Of a stretch of 55,852 nt of DNA, positions 44,586 through 53,564 are shown piece after piece (within the stretch, counting starts at the first letter, position 1; every line of letters starts with the position of its first letter). The notes under the pieces were generated by a model. It had not been told where the DNA came from. It saw only the letters and a list, made by a program, of their open reading frames with translations, and did not search any database. A program made the translations under genes and the position numbers. Source of the DNA: Crocinitomicaceae bacterium (GTDB lineage Bacteria > Bacteroidota > Bacteroidia > Flavobacteriales_D > Crocinitomicaceae); assembly GCA_024643545.1 (NCBI GenBank), contig JAHEMR010000014.1, positions 1 to 55,852 of the forward strand, in the 5' to 3' direction.

Positions 44586-45479
44586 ATGAAAAAAATATTG
44601 ATACTCCTATTACTATTTGTTGCTAATCACGCAACTACATACGCTCAAGACACCATTGTGGAAGAAGAATATGTTGAAGATGAACCCATCACTTTTGCTT
44701 CTACGCGCATTGTTTCCGGACACTCTGTGGAAACTTTATCAAAAGGAATAATGGATTTCCGAATCGAACACCGTTTTGGTGACATTGCAGGTACAAATGG
44801 TGGCCCTCAAAACATGTTCGGATTCGACATGCTTTCAGACATGCGAATTGCATTGGAATACGGTGTAACCGATAAAATCATGGTCGGCTTTGGACGCTGC
44901 AAGGGAACAGGAGCACCCTACCGATCATTATTAGATGGATTTGTGAAATACCGCTTCCTAACACAAAAGAAAAATGAAATGCCCGTTTCAATGGCATTAA
45001 TTGGGGGTTCCTCTTTTACCTACATGAAAGCTTCCTCGGATATTTCACAAGTCAACAGTTTTCCAAAATTTGCACATCGATTTTCCTATTTCACCCAATT
45101 AAACATGGCCCATCATTTTGGAAAATCAGCATCCATAGCTTTAATGCCGACGTACGTTCATCGAAATTATGTTGCTGCGGATGACGTCAATGATTTATTT
45201 GCATTGGGTGGCGCATTTCGTGTAAAATTGACGAGCAGATTTGCATTAGTGGGAGAATATTACCAAGTATTCTGTAATAATACATACCGTCAAACCGGAT
45301 ATAAAAATTCGATGGGACTCGGTTTAGAATGGTTCACCTTCGGGCATAACTTTACGATAAATTTGACAAATGCTGCCGGACTTGGTGAAACGCAGTTCAT
45401 TCCTTATACCTTTCAAAGTTGGGGTAAAGGTCAATTCCGTTTTGGATTTAGCGTGAGTCGCAAATTCGCTTATGAATAA
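44586..45479 (+). CDS. DUF5777-family outer-membrane beta-barrel protein
   Basis: From the ATG at 44586 (297 residues) the protein has a signal peptide (MKKILILLLLFVANHATTYA) and then strand-rich sequence beginning STRIVSGHSVETLSKGIMDF and RIEHRFGDIAGTNGG, matching the DUF5777 barrel family of Bacteroidota. The last strand is QFRFGFSVSRKFAYE. The earlier in-frame start at 44466 overlaps YgiQ and is rejected. It heads a packed unit of five genes (gaps 18, 4, -4, 10 bases) with YceI and a heme lipoprotein. The barrel is presumably in the outer membrane; its cargo is unknown. Confidence 0.85.
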   Translation: MKKILILLLLFVANHATTYAQDTIVEEEYVEDEPITFASTRIVSGHSVETLSKGIMDFRIEHRFGDIAGTNGGPQNMFGFDMLSDMRIALEYGVTDKIMVGFGRCKGTGAPYRSLLDGFVKYRFLTQKKNEMPVSMALIGGSSFTYMKASSDISQVNSFPKFAHRFSYFTQLNMAHHFGKSASIALMPTYVHRNYVAADDVNDLFALGGAFRVKLTSRFALVGEYYQVFCNNTYRQTGYKNSMGLGLEWFTFGHNFTINLTNAAGLGETQFIPYTFQSWGKGQFRFGFSVSRKFAYE

Positions 45480-45497
45480 TTAATAAATCAGTAAATC

Positions 45498-46037
45498 ATG
45501 AAAAAAACAATCTCAACGGTTGGACTTATCGCATTGACGGTTCTTTCCACCTCTTTGGCTTGGATGCCATTAACGCATTATGAAGTATCAACTGGATATT
45601 CCATAGATTTTAAAAGCAAGGATCCATCAGGTTCGTTTAAGACAATGGACGGAACAGTAGAATTTGATGATGCGAATATTGAAGCGACACAGTTCAATTT
45701 AAAAATCGATGTGAAATCGATTTCTACTGGAAACGGAATGATGAACAAAAAATCGCAAATTGAAGAGTGGTTTAATGCAGAGAAATTCCCTTTTGCCAAA
45801 TTCAAATCGACGAAAGTGACAAAAAAAGGTGATGATTTAAGCATTGTGGGTGATTTGACAATTAAGGGGATTACGAAGCAATATACGATTCCGGCAACCT
45901 ATGTAAAAAATGGAGACAAGGTAACCTTTAAAGGCACGTTTAATGTGAACAGAATCGAATTTAAAGTTGGACACAAAAGTGATGTGGTACCAGATTTGAT
46001 GAAGGTTACTTTCCAAGTTCCAGTTTCAAAAAAATAA
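45498..46037 (+). CDS. YceI-family lipocalin-like protein
   Basis: The 179-residue secreted protein has a signal peptide (to about 22) and the YceI fold pattern: GTVEFDDANIEATQFNLKID, MMNKKSQIEEWFNAEKFPFA, LTIKGITKQYTIPATYV and FKVGHKSDVVPDLMKVTFQV. YceI proteins bind long isoprenoids such as ubiquinone-like molecules in a barrel and appear in stress and respiratory contexts. Position between a DUF5777 barrel and a heme lipoprotein fits a quinone or electron-transfer role, but this is inferred. Confidence 0.92.
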   Translation: MKKTISTVGLIALTVLSTSLAWMPLTHYEVSTGYSIDFKSKDPSGSFKTMDGTVEFDDANIEATQFNLKIDVKSISTGNGMMNKKSQIEEWFNAEKFPFAKFKSTKVTKKGDDLSIVGDLTIKGITKQYTIPATYVKNGDKVTFKGTFNVNRIEFKVGHKSDVVPDLMKVTFQVPVSKK

Positions 46038-46041
46038 GTAA

Positions 46042-46413
46042 GTGAACGTAAAGCATGCCTTGTTAAGTGCATTTTCTGCTTGCTTATTAGGTGCATTTTA
46101 CGTTTATTTTTACTACCAAATGCTCTTTGATTTCTCGACAGTGTTACCGATTTGGAAAGTCGCTTTTGGACTGATTTCATTTACCTTGATTTTGTTTTAT
46201 GTTCACCTGCTATTTAAAAGGGTAGTGAAACAAAACCCAACGTTTTGGTTCGGACTAACGTTTTCCATTTTGACATTTGTCAGCATATTATATCCAATGA
46301 TGGATCGCGTATATGTGGACGCAGCAGAGTTCTATCCAGGATTCGTTATCCCACTGCACTTTTTGCCATTGCTGATGTTTTTTACTTTTTATCAATTAGA
46401 TACTCAAAAATGA
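46042..46413 (+). CDS. Small four-helix membrane protein, unknown
   Basis: The 123-residue protein starts at GTG (46042), 4 bases after the YceI stop. It has four predicted membrane helices (about 8-28, 36-60, 70-90 and 96-118) and few charged residues. Family not recognised. Its stop overlaps the ATG of the heme lipoprotein (ATGA), so the two are coupled. A role as membrane partner of the heme protein is a guess from position. Confidence 0.7.
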   Translation: MNVKHALLSAFSACLLGAFYVYFYYQMLFDFSTVLPIWKVAFGLISFTLILFYVHLLFKRVVKQNPTFWFGLTFSILTFVSILYPMMDRVYVDAAEFYPGFVIPLHFLPLLMFFTFYQLDTQK

Positions 46414-46757
46414 ATCGATTCCTTTTTATTTCCATTTGTTCCCTTTTCCTTGCTAGTTCATGTACGAAGGAAAAAACACCATTCTCACAAACACCAACGT
46501 GTAACGGAACTGTTTCTTTTGCAAACGATGTTTTACCGCTAATTCAGCAACAATGTACGGGTTGCCACGATACAGGCAACGCCTCTGGTGGATATAACCT
46601 TTCCGATTACACAACGATTGCTTCACATGCAAATGCGGTGTTAGGTTCGATGCGTAATTCAGGCTATCAACTAATGCCAATGGGAGGCCCAGCCCTTCCA
46701 GATTCGTCAATTCAATTGATTGAATGTTGGATTTACCAAGGGAAATTGGATAACTAG
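46410..46757 (+). CDS. Mono-heme cytochrome c-like lipoprotein
   Basis: The 115-residue protein begins with a lipoprotein signal ending at Cys18 (LASSC). It has one heme c site, CTGCH at residues 49-53, and likely Met ligand 89 in QLMPMGG. It resembles small c-type cytochrome domains of Bacteroidota lipoproteins (FANDVLPLIQQQCTGCHDTG). The ATG at 46410 is chosen over an upstream in-frame start inside the membrane-protein gene. It lies in the operon with YceI and the DUF5777 barrel, suggesting periplasmic electron transfer at the membrane surface. Confidence 0.88.
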   Translation: MNRFLFISICSLFLASSCTKEKTPFSQTPTCNGTVSFANDVLPLIQQQCTGCHDTGNASGGYNLSDYTTIASHANAVLGSMRNSGYQLMPMGGPALPDSSIQLIECWIYQGKLDN

Positions 46758-46767
46758 TATTTCTTCA

Positions 46768-47274
46768 ATGCAGTTCTTTTTAGTTCCGTTCATGTTGTTT
46801 TCAGCATTGACCTATAGTCAATCAGAAAGATCAATATTATATGATCAAGCAACTGAATTTGGCTACCGAAATCAATTCAAGGAATCGGAGCGTGTGTTAT
46901 CAAAAATCATCGAATTGTATCCAAATGATTCAACAGCTTACTTTGACCGAGCAATCATGCGGGAAAACCTAGGAGATACACTAGGTGCACTTTCTGATTT
47001 ATCGAAGGAAATTCAAATTGACCCAAAAAGTGCGGACAATTACTTTCTTCGAGGAATGCTATATCAAAAGTCTAAAATGTACGCACAAGCATTATCCGAT
47101 TTTCGAACGGTCAACCGCTTAGATGATGGCAATGCAGATGCGTATTTTTTTGCAGCCCAAATGTGTCAGGAATTAAATAAACCGAAGCGAGTCATTCGAA
47201 AACGATTAAATGATTGTTTGAATGTGAATCCAAACCATGAAGGAGCTACTAAAATGCAACATATATTGAATTGA
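46768..47274 (+). CDS. Secreted TPR-repeat protein
   Basis: From the ATG at 46768 (168 residues) the protein has a signal peptide (MQFFLVPFMLFSALTYSQ) and three to four tetratricopeptide-like repeats (AYFDRAIMRENLGDTLGALS, NYFLRGMLYQKSKMYAQALS, AYFFAAQMCQELNKP). TPRs mediate protein-protein contact. It is the last gene of the tight unit starting at 44586, 10 bases after the heme gene. An earlier in-frame ATG at 46720 overlaps the heme gene and lacks a signal peptide, so it is rejected. Confidence 0.78.
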   Translation: MQFFLVPFMLFSALTYSQSERSILYDQATEFGYRNQFKESERVLSKIIELYPNDSTAYFDRAIMRENLGDTLGALSDLSKEIQIDPKSADNYFLRGMLYQKSKMYAQALSDFRTVNRLDDGNADAYFFAAQMCQELNKPKRVIRKRLNDCLNVNPNHEGATKMQHILN

Positions 47275-47373
47275 AATGCAATTATTTAGAATTAATTCAA
47301 ATTAGTTAATTCGCAATAAACACTTTTAAACCTAATCCAAAATAAATATCTTTGTTAAATAATTTTTAAAACT

Positions 47374-48162
47374 ATGAAGTCAATTTTTCTTTCGATGTCC
47401 TTGTTTGCTTGCACGTTATTACAAGCACAAACCCAAGGAACACTCTCATTTTCATTTACGCAAACAGCACATACTGCATATACGGGATCAAAAAATGTGA
47501 TGGCCGTTTGGATTCAATCCAGCACCGGGACATTTATCAAAACACGTATGCGCTATGCAGGTGGAGGAACTTCTGACCACCTTCCAACTTGGGCGGTAAA
47601 TTCTGGAGGTACTGCTTCCAACTGTATGGCTACTGCTTGTAACAAAGTGGGCGCAACAACAGGAGCGACTTTAACAAGCTTCGGAACAAGAACATTAACT
47701 TGGGATGGAACAGATGCATCTGGAAATATAGTTGCTGATGGCACATATAAAGTAACAATTGAAAGCTGTTGGAACCACGGTACTTCAGCGAAAACTACAC
47801 GTTCATTTACGTTTACAAAAGGAACGGCTGCTGACGTTCAAACTCCAGCTGATGACGCTAATTTCACAGGAATCGCTTTGGCATGGAACCCAAGTGGTGC
47901 AGGTGTTACTGAAACAGCAAACGACATCATCGTTTCTATTCACCCGAATCCAAGTTCAAATGGTGTTTTTACGGTTGACTTTAATTATGCCATGAGAGTT
48001 TCGGCGTTAAACCTTGCTGGTGAAGAAGTTTACACAGAGGATATTAAAATGAATGAGAATTCAAAAATTGTAAACCTTTCAAACATGCCGAATGGAGTTT
48101 ACTTTATATGTGTAGAAAACGGAACTTCGATTTCGAAACACAAAGTAGTGATCAATAAATAA
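47374..48162 (+). CDS. T9SS-sorted DUF2271 protein, possible flavinylation target
   Basis: The 262-residue protein has a signal peptide (to about 18). Its DUF2271-like domain (about 22-150) contains the TGATLTS motif at 96-102, LTWDGTDASGNIVADGTYKV at 108-127 and SCWNHGTSAKTTRSFTFTKG. It ends in a type A T9SS sorting tail (HPNPSSNGVFTVDF ... MPNGVYFICVENGTSISKHKV). DUF2271 proteins are linked to ApbE flavin transferases, and TGAT resembles the ApbE target Dxx(S/T)GA(T/S), though the Asp is Gly93 here. The convergent neighbour is apbE. If flavinylated, it would carry FMN on the cell surface; this is inference. Confidence 0.8.
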   Translation: MKSIFLSMSLFACTLLQAQTQGTLSFSFTQTAHTAYTGSKNVMAVWIQSSTGTFIKTRMRYAGGGTSDHLPTWAVNSGGTASNCMATACNKVGATTGATLTSFGTRTLTWDGTDASGNIVADGTYKVTIESCWNHGTSAKTTRSFTFTKGTAADVQTPADDANFTGIALAWNPSGAGVTETANDIIVSIHPNPSSNGVFTVDFNYAMRVSALNLAGEEVYTEDIKMNENSKIVNLSNMPNGVYFICVENGTSISKHKVVINK

Positions 48163-48182
48163 AAAGGAGTTCAATAAATAGT

Positions 48183-48208
48183 GAAGGGGGGCAATGCTCC
48201 CCTTTTTT
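48183..48208. terminator. Bidirectional hairpin terminator
   Basis: AAGGGG...CCCCTT around GCAATGC forms a strong stem between two convergent genes, followed by a T run on the plus strand. The apbE stop overlaps its right arm. Confidence 0.75.
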
Positions 48209-49208
48209 ATTGCTCATCAGCAATCCAGTCGATTAGTTTTGGGGTAATGTAAACTTGGTATTTCCCCTCATTATCGCTGTAAATTAAATAGGCTTGAATT
48301 TCAGGATGATCAGCCAAAAATAGCTTCGCTTGATCCAATCCCATCACCAAAATAGCAGTTGCTAAAGCATCTGAAGAAATGCATTTGTCGGTGAAGATGG
48401 ACGCACTCAATAATTGATTACTCGTTGGCTTTCCTGTTTTGGGATCAATGTGGTGGGCAATCTTCACACCATTTTCTATCGTAAATCTGCGGTAATTACC
48501 GGATGTAGCAACACCGATGTTCTCCAACTGAAAAATAACATTTAACGGGTTGACCGATGTTTTATTTTCAATGGGTTGTTCTAATCCAATGTACCAAGGA
48601 TATTTTTCAAATCGCTTGCCTTGGGCGTACACTTCACCGCCAATTTCAACAATGAAAGAAGTAATTCTTTTTGACCGTAAAAATTCGCTTACCAAATCGA
48701 CCGAATATCCTTGAGCAAAGGCATTAAAGTCCAGTGAAACTCGAGGGTCTGTTTTGACAATGCGCCCATGTTTTAATTCAATCTTCTCAAAACCAACAAA
48801 CCCAAGCAAACTATCAATTTTCGATTGCTCGATGTTGCTTTTCTTTTCTGGACCGAATCCCCACGCATTGACTAAGGGATAAACCGTCGGGTCAAATGCG
48901 CCATGCGTTAAGCTCCAAATTTCCTTCGCCTTTTTAAAACAAGCGTTGAAATAAGGATCCGTTCGCCAATAAAAGTGGTTGTGGTTGATTTTTGAAATCA
49001 AGGAATTTACTTGATAAGTAGAAACTGATTTGTCGAAGCGCTTCAATAGTTGATCGATTTCCTGCTGCAAATCACGTTGTTTTTCATCAAAATAGGTTAT
49101 GTGATATGTTGTTCCTTGTGCTTGTCCTTCTAAATACATTGGCTCGATTTGGCCATTTACGGAGAATAATAAGGCAAAAAACGACAAAAATAAAAGCGTA
49201 GTTTTCAT
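48207..49208 (-). CDS. apbE: ApbE-like FAD:protein FMN transferase
   Basis: ApbE moves FMN from FAD onto Thr or Ser of extracytoplasmic proteins. The 333-residue protein has a signal peptide (to about 19), the N-terminal GQAQGTTYHITYF, the central FDPTVYPLVNAWGFGP, LDFNAFAQGYSVDLV, IVEIGGEVYAQG, TSGNYRRF and HHIDPKTGKPTSNQ, and the metal-binding SSDALATAILVMG. There is no lipobox, so it is periplasmic. It converges on the DUF2271 gene; no Nqr or Rnf genes are in the window. Its target is not known; the neighbouring DUF2271 protein is the best candidate by position. Confidence 0.93.
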   Translation of the reverse strand: MKTTLLFLSFFALLFSVNGQIEPMYLEGQAQGTTYHITYFDEKQRDLQQEIDQLLKRFDKSVSTYQVNSLISKINHNHFYWRTDPYFNACFKKAKEIWSLTHGAFDPTVYPLVNAWGFGPEKKSNIEQSKIDSLLGFVGFEKIELKHGRIVKTDPRVSLDFNAFAQGYSVDLVSEFLRSKRITSFIVEIGGEVYAQGKRFEKYPWYIGLEQPIENKTSVNPLNVIFQLENIGVATSGNYRRFTIENGVKIAHHIDPKTGKPTSNQLLSASIFTDKCISSDALATAILVMGLDQAKLFLADHPEIQAYLIYSDNEGKYQVYITPKLIDWIADEQ

Positions 49209-49232
49209 GCTCCTAAGTTAAGAAAATACCTT

Positions 49233-50255
49233 TTACTTCAATGTTAGCGCGTTTGCCTTTGATGCGTAAAAGCCATTTTGGAAAATGATCTCTTTTTTTA
49301 GGGTAAGAAAGGCTTCTGTTTTTCCTTGTGCGCGGTAGCAAAGCAACAAGTACCATTTTTGTTCCTCGTCGAAATTGTCAAATTTCACCAAATCAATCAG
49401 CCCAAGTCGTTGCTCGCACAAAGGAAATTGTTGTAAGTTGAACAAGCAAAGTGCACTGTAAAAAAGCGCATTCACATCATCTGGATAGCTTTTAAGTATT
49501 TCATTAAACCCAAGTAATGCTGCCTTGTATTCACCTTCATTAAAATCAGCCAAGGTAGCACTGAGGTAATTTAGGTAACTGATTTCTAATTGTTCTTTTA
49601 TGCTGATATCAGCTTGACTTGATTCTTGTGCAGCAGGAGTCCCCGTGAGTAAGGAAGAACGGTCGGATTTCACCTTCGTGCGGTAGTATCGATAATCGAG
49701 CACCTTTAAATCTTGAATGTACGTTTCCATGGCAAAATTTCTTCTACGCTGAATAGGTGTTCGATCCACTTTTCCTTTTGGTTGAATAGGAAGTTGAACC
49801 AATTCTTCACTTGGGAAAGAGGGGTTTTCTTGTATTTGAAAGTTGCTCTGTTTGTCCTTCACTTTGAAATCGGATTGCAAACGGCTTGGCACAATTTCAT
49901 CTTTCGGATTAATTTTTTCCAACGTTTTTAACGTTTCACTACTGAGTTGTATCAAGTGTGATTTTAAATGAGTGACTTTTTTCGCTGGGGAAGGACTTTT
50001 CGTAGTCGGAGAGAAGTAATAAACAAATGCCACAACAAGAAATAATCCGAACGAGACTTTTGCCCAAGTTTTTGAACGTCCAAAGCGTTTTTGATCCATG
50101 CGTTTTAATGCTGAAATGGCGTCCGGATTTTCAGAAAAACCATCAAATGCATCTGACAAAAAAGGATCCTTTAGGCTCTCTTTTTCAAGGGCATGTTTTT
50201 CCGAGTTGGACATTTTTCCAAAATAGGATTTTAGCGTATGTCGACTAACGTTCAT
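49233..50255 (-). CDS. Membrane-anchored anti-sigma-like protein with TPR region
   Basis: The 340-residue protein begins with a cytoplasmic segment of about 65 residues (YFGKMSNSEKHALEKESLKD, SDAFDGFSENPDAISALKRM), then one membrane helix (about 67-84) and a periplasmic part with TPR-like sequence (about 225-330). Its start overlaps the sigma factor's stop by 11 bases, the usual layout for sigma/anti-sigma pairs. No zinc-binding anti-sigma domain is visible, so the inhibitory role is inferred from position and topology. Confidence 0.72.
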   Translation of the reverse strand: MNVSRHTLKSYFGKMSNSEKHALEKESLKDPFLSDAFDGFSENPDAISALKRMDQKRFGRSKTWAKVSFGLFLVVAFVYYFSPTTKSPSPAKKVTHLKSHLIQLSSETLKTLEKINPKDEIVPSRLQSDFKVKDKQSNFQIQENPSFPSEELVQLPIQPKGKVDRTPIQRRRNFAMETYIQDLKVLDYRYYRTKVKSDRSSLLTGTPAAQESSQADISIKEQLEISYLNYLSATLADFNEGEYKAALLGFNEILKSYPDDVNALFYSALCLFNLQQFPLCEQRLGLIDLVKFDNFDEEQKWYLLLCYRAQGKTEAFLTLKKEIIFQNGFYASKANALTLK

Positions 50256-50826
50256 GGTGTTCCTTTCTTTGATCTAAAAGTATTTTTAAATTTCTACGTC
50301 CGTTTTGAAGATGGCTTTTCACTTCCTTCAAACTGAATTTGGTAATTTGTGTGATCTCGTCGTAACTTTTTTTCTGGATATAAAAGAGTTGAATACATAG
50401 ACGCTGCTCTTGTTTCAATTCTTCAAGCACCATTGTTAGCTGATCGATTAATGCATCTTTTTCCAGTTTCTCGTTCAAGCGCTCGTCACCATCATCTGCA
50501 AAGAAATCATCAGCGATTGGATCAGAAACTTTTTTATTTGAACGAATGAACATGAGACTGCTATTACGTGCAGAGACATATAGCCAACTTTTAAAATGTT
50601 GAACTTGATGGTGAAGTAGTTTATCGGATAAAGATGCGAACAGTGAAAGTGTCAAATCCTCGGCATTTTCAATTTGCTTGACGTATTTCAAGCAAACGCC
50701 AAATACTAAATGACTATAACGCGCATACAACTCATCAATGCAAGTCGTCCATTGCTTCTCCTTGTAGAGAGCAATGATGTCCTCATCACTGAGTTTTCGT
50801 ACATATGTTCGTCTGTTTAATAGCAT
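50245..50826 (-). CDS. ECF-type RNA polymerase sigma factor
   Basis: The 193-residue protein has region 2 (about 35-105: LVFGVCLKYVKQIENAEDLT, FKSWLYVSARNSSLMFIR), a linker rich in acidic residues (about 108-128), and region 4 (about 130-185: LKQEQRLCIQLFYIQKKSYD, ITKFSLKEVKSHLQNGRRNL) with a helix-turn-helix. It is an extracytoplasmic-function sigma factor. The membrane protein encoded next, overlapping by 11 bases, is its likely regulator. The signal it answers is unknown. No self-recognising promoter was identified. Confidence 0.88.
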   Translation of the reverse strand: MLLNRRTYVRKLSDEDIIALYKEKQWTTCIDELYARYSHLVFGVCLKYVKQIENAEDLTLSLFASLSDKLLHHQVQHFKSWLYVSARNSSLMFIRSNKKVSDPIADDFFADDGDERLNEKLEKDALIDQLTMVLEELKQEQRLCIQLFYIQKKSYDEITQITKFSLKEVKSHLQNGRRNLKILLDQRKEHHER

Positions 50827-50884
50827 CTACTACAAAGATGCACCTTAAAGTGCTATTCCACAAATGACTCGAAAATTTCTCAAA

Positions 50885-52465
50885 TTAGTGCGCGTCGACA
50901 ACTTTTGCTCCGCCACTCGGCTTCTTGTATCGAATCAACAAAACGACGGGAATTATGAGCAAAATCGATATTCCTACTACATAGAATCCTTGCACATAAC
51001 TAAGCAAGGCTTGTTGTTTGAAAATGATACCTTCAAGTGATTTATTTGCCAATGTTTCTGCCTCTTGCAAGGAGTAACCTTTCATTAAGAAACTCTGTTT
51101 TATTCCCATGATGCGCTCTTGCGTTTGTTGACTGTAGTCCGTAACGTAGGATAACATGTTTCCTCTGACCTCGGCGTTTTTATTAACTAAAAATACATTG
51201 ATCAAGGCGATTCCGACAGATCCTCCCAACTGACGAATCATATTCGAAAGTCCAACCGCTTGCGCCATATCTTTACCCTGTAATCCTGAAATCGCGAGGG
51301 ATAAAATCGGAGACATCATACAAGCCATTCCAATTCCTCTCAAGATGAACGGAAAATAAAAGTTGCTTTCCGAAGAATCTGGCGATGCAAAAGAGAGAAT
51401 ATAAAGAAAGAAAAACGTCATAATCGCTCCAGTAATAATGATGCGTTTGGGATTCACTCCTTTTCCTAAAAGCATGCCAATGGTTGGCATGGTAAACGCC
51501 GTGAACAATGCACCTGGAATCATAAACAATCCTGTTTGGGTGGCAGTCCAACCTAAGGAAATTTGCACAAACAATGGAAAGATAAACACTGAACCAAAAA
51601 GCATCAATCCAAGTAGAAAATTCAAAATACTTCCTAACGCTAGGTTATAACTTCGATAAAGTCCAATATTCACCGCGGGATAATCAATGCTCAATTCTCG
51701 AATAATGAAAGCTATGAGTCCGACGAAGGCCATTAATGAGACAATGACAATTTCCGAGCTTTCAAACCAATCCTTTGCTGAACCTTCTTCCAAAACGAAT
51801 TGAATGCTTCCTACCGAAATAACCAAAAACAGGATACCCCAATAGTCAATCCGTTTTGGTTTTACAGCCCCAATGCGATCGCCAACATAGGTCCATGCAA
51901 GCACCGTTGCCAAAATCCCAATTGGGATGTTCACAAAAAAGATCCAATTCCACGAAAGGTTGTCAGTGATTAATCCACCTAGCGTAGGTCCAAAGGTTGG
52001 ACCTAAAATAATACCCATCCCAAAAATAGCATTTGCAGTACTTATTTTTTCCGGTGGAAATGCGCCAATAATGATTGTCTGTGCTGTGGATAAAAGTCCG
52101 CCACCACCAAGTCCCTGAACAAAACGCCAAAAAACCAACATCCATAAACTTGTGGACATACCACACATAAGGGATGAAAAGGTAAATATGATGACCGATG
52201 CAGTGAAATAAATTTTCCGCCCAAAGAAATCGGAGAGCATGCTCGTTAATGGAATGATGATGACATTCGAGACTGCATAAGCGGTTACCACCCATGCAAT
52301 TTCAGTTGTCGTTGCCCCAATACTTCCACTAATCTCCCGCAAGGAAACATTTACAATCGTTGCATCAATCAATTCCAATAATGCACAACTTATTGCTGTG
52401 AGAATTAGAATCCACTTAGTTGCCCCAGTTGGATATTCAATTTTTATTCCTGCTGCTGGATTCAC
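50885..52465 (-). CDS. DHA2-family MFS drug exporter (EmrB-like)
   Basis: The 526-residue inner-membrane protein has about 14 helices and family motifs: LELIDATIVNVSLREI in helix 1, LSDFFGRKIYFTAS (motif A) near 79-92, WRFVQGLGGGGLL near 113-125 and ILGPTFGPTLGGLI (motif C) near 154-167. DHA2 transporters pump drugs or toxic lipophiles using the proton gradient and often join a membrane-fusion protein and outer-membrane channel. It is last in the four-gene tetR operon, one base after the HlyD gene. Substrate cannot be predicted. Confidence 0.93.
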   Translation of the reverse strand: MNPAAGIKIEYPTGATKWILILTAISCALLELIDATIVNVSLREISGSIGATTTEIAWVVTAYAVSNVIIIPLTSMLSDFFGRKIYFTASVIIFTFSSLMCGMSTSLWMLVFWRFVQGLGGGGLLSTAQTIIIGAFPPEKISTANAIFGMGIILGPTFGPTLGGLITDNLSWNWIFFVNIPIGILATVLAWTYVGDRIGAVKPKRIDYWGILFLVISVGSIQFVLEEGSAKDWFESSEIVIVSLMAFVGLIAFIIRELSIDYPAVNIGLYRSYNLALGSILNFLLGLMLFGSVFIFPLFVQISLGWTATQTGLFMIPGALFTAFTMPTIGMLLGKGVNPKRIIITGAIMTFFFLYILSFASPDSSESNFYFPFILRGIGMACMMSPILSLAISGLQGKDMAQAVGLSNMIRQLGGSVGIALINVFLVNKNAEVRGNMLSYVTDYSQQTQERIMGIKQSFLMKGYSLQEAETLANKSLEGIIFKQQALLSYVQGFYVVGISILLIIPVVLLIRYKKPSGGAKVVDAH

Positions 52466-52466
52466 C

Positions 52467-53549
52467 TTAGTTCGCTTTTACGGATACAAATGCACTTAAA
52501 CCTGGGAAAAGCAAGGCTCTTTGTTTTTTGGATAAACCATTCAATGAAATACGAACAGGAACCCGTTGTACAATTTTCACAAAATTACCCGTTGAATTAT
52601 CCGGTGGTAATAGGGAGAATTTTGCTCCTGTCGCACCGATAAATGACTCTACTTTACCAACAATATGCAAATCTGGATACGCATCGATGCTTACCTCTAC
52701 GCGTTGACCGGGACGCAATCGATTCACCTGAGTCTCTTTGAAATTTGCTGTAATCCATAAATGTTGATTATCGATCTCTGAACATACTGGAGAACCGGTA
52801 GTAATAAATTGACCATCATCAACACTTCGTTTCGAAACGAGTCCGTCACAAGGAGCCATAATTTTCGTGTAGGTTAACTGTGTTTCTGCTAACGTTAATT
52901 CCGCTTGACGTTGTTTAACCAAGGCTTCAGCAAGTGCAATCATCGATTTTTGTCCTTCTGCTTGTGATTTTACACCACTCGATTGTTTGGAAGATGCAGC
53001 ATATTGATTACAAGCAGCGTTGTATTGCGCTTGCGCCACATCTGCTTCAGCATTGACAGCGTCTAATTCTGCTTTGGTCGCAGCATTATTAGCGAACATG
53101 TTTTTTATTCGTTTTTGGTCCTCTTTAATTTTCGTCATTCTCACCTTACTTACTTCAATGTTTTGACCGGATGATTCACTGCTAAGAAAAGCAGCATCAG
53201 CATTTTTTGAACCGGCATCAGCATTGCTTTTAACGGCCAATAAATTGGCTTTGGCATTTTCTAAAGCAGCAGTTGCTTGAATAACACGAGCTTGGAATTC
53301 TTGATCGTCAATCTCGATTAATAAGTCCCCTTTGTGTACAAATTGATTATCCTTAAAATAAACATGCTTCACATATCCCGTTACACTGGAACGAATTGGA
53401 ATAATGTCTGCATCGATTTGTGCATTATCCGTGGTCTCGTATCCGGCATTCATAAGATAGGAGATAAATGCTCCGATTAATACGATTCCCGCTATTGCAA
53501 TTAATACGATGAATCTTTTCTTTTTTGGCTTTGCTTGTTCTGTTGTCAT
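52467..53549 (-). CDS. HlyD/EmrA-type membrane fusion protein
   Basis: The 360-residue protein has one N-terminal membrane helix (about 13-31), the lipoyl-like half-motifs IPIRSSVTGYVKHVYFKDNQ and LTYTKIMAPCDGLVSKRSVD around a coiled-coil hairpin rich in Ala (about 85-225), and a beta-barrel section (ANFKETQVNRLRPGQRVEVS). It links the MFS pump to a TolC channel. It lies 15 bases after tolC and one base before the pump gene. Confidence 0.93.
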   Translation of the reverse strand: MTTEQAKPKKKRFIVLIAIAGIVLIGAFISYLMNAGYETTDNAQIDADIIPIRSSVTGYVKHVYFKDNQFVHKGDLLIEIDDQEFQARVIQATAALENAKANLLAVKSNADAGSKNADAAFLSSESSGQNIEVSKVRMTKIKEDQKRIKNMFANNAATKAELDAVNAEADVAQAQYNAACNQYAASSKQSSGVKSQAEGQKSMIALAEALVKQRQAELTLAETQLTYTKIMAPCDGLVSKRSVDDGQFITTGSPVCSEIDNQHLWITANFKETQVNRLRPGQRVEVSIDAYPDLHIVGKVESFIGATGAKFSLLPPDNSTGNFVKIVQRVPVRISLNGLSKKQRALLFPGLSAFVSVKAN

Positions 53550-53564
53550 GATTTTGATTATAAA

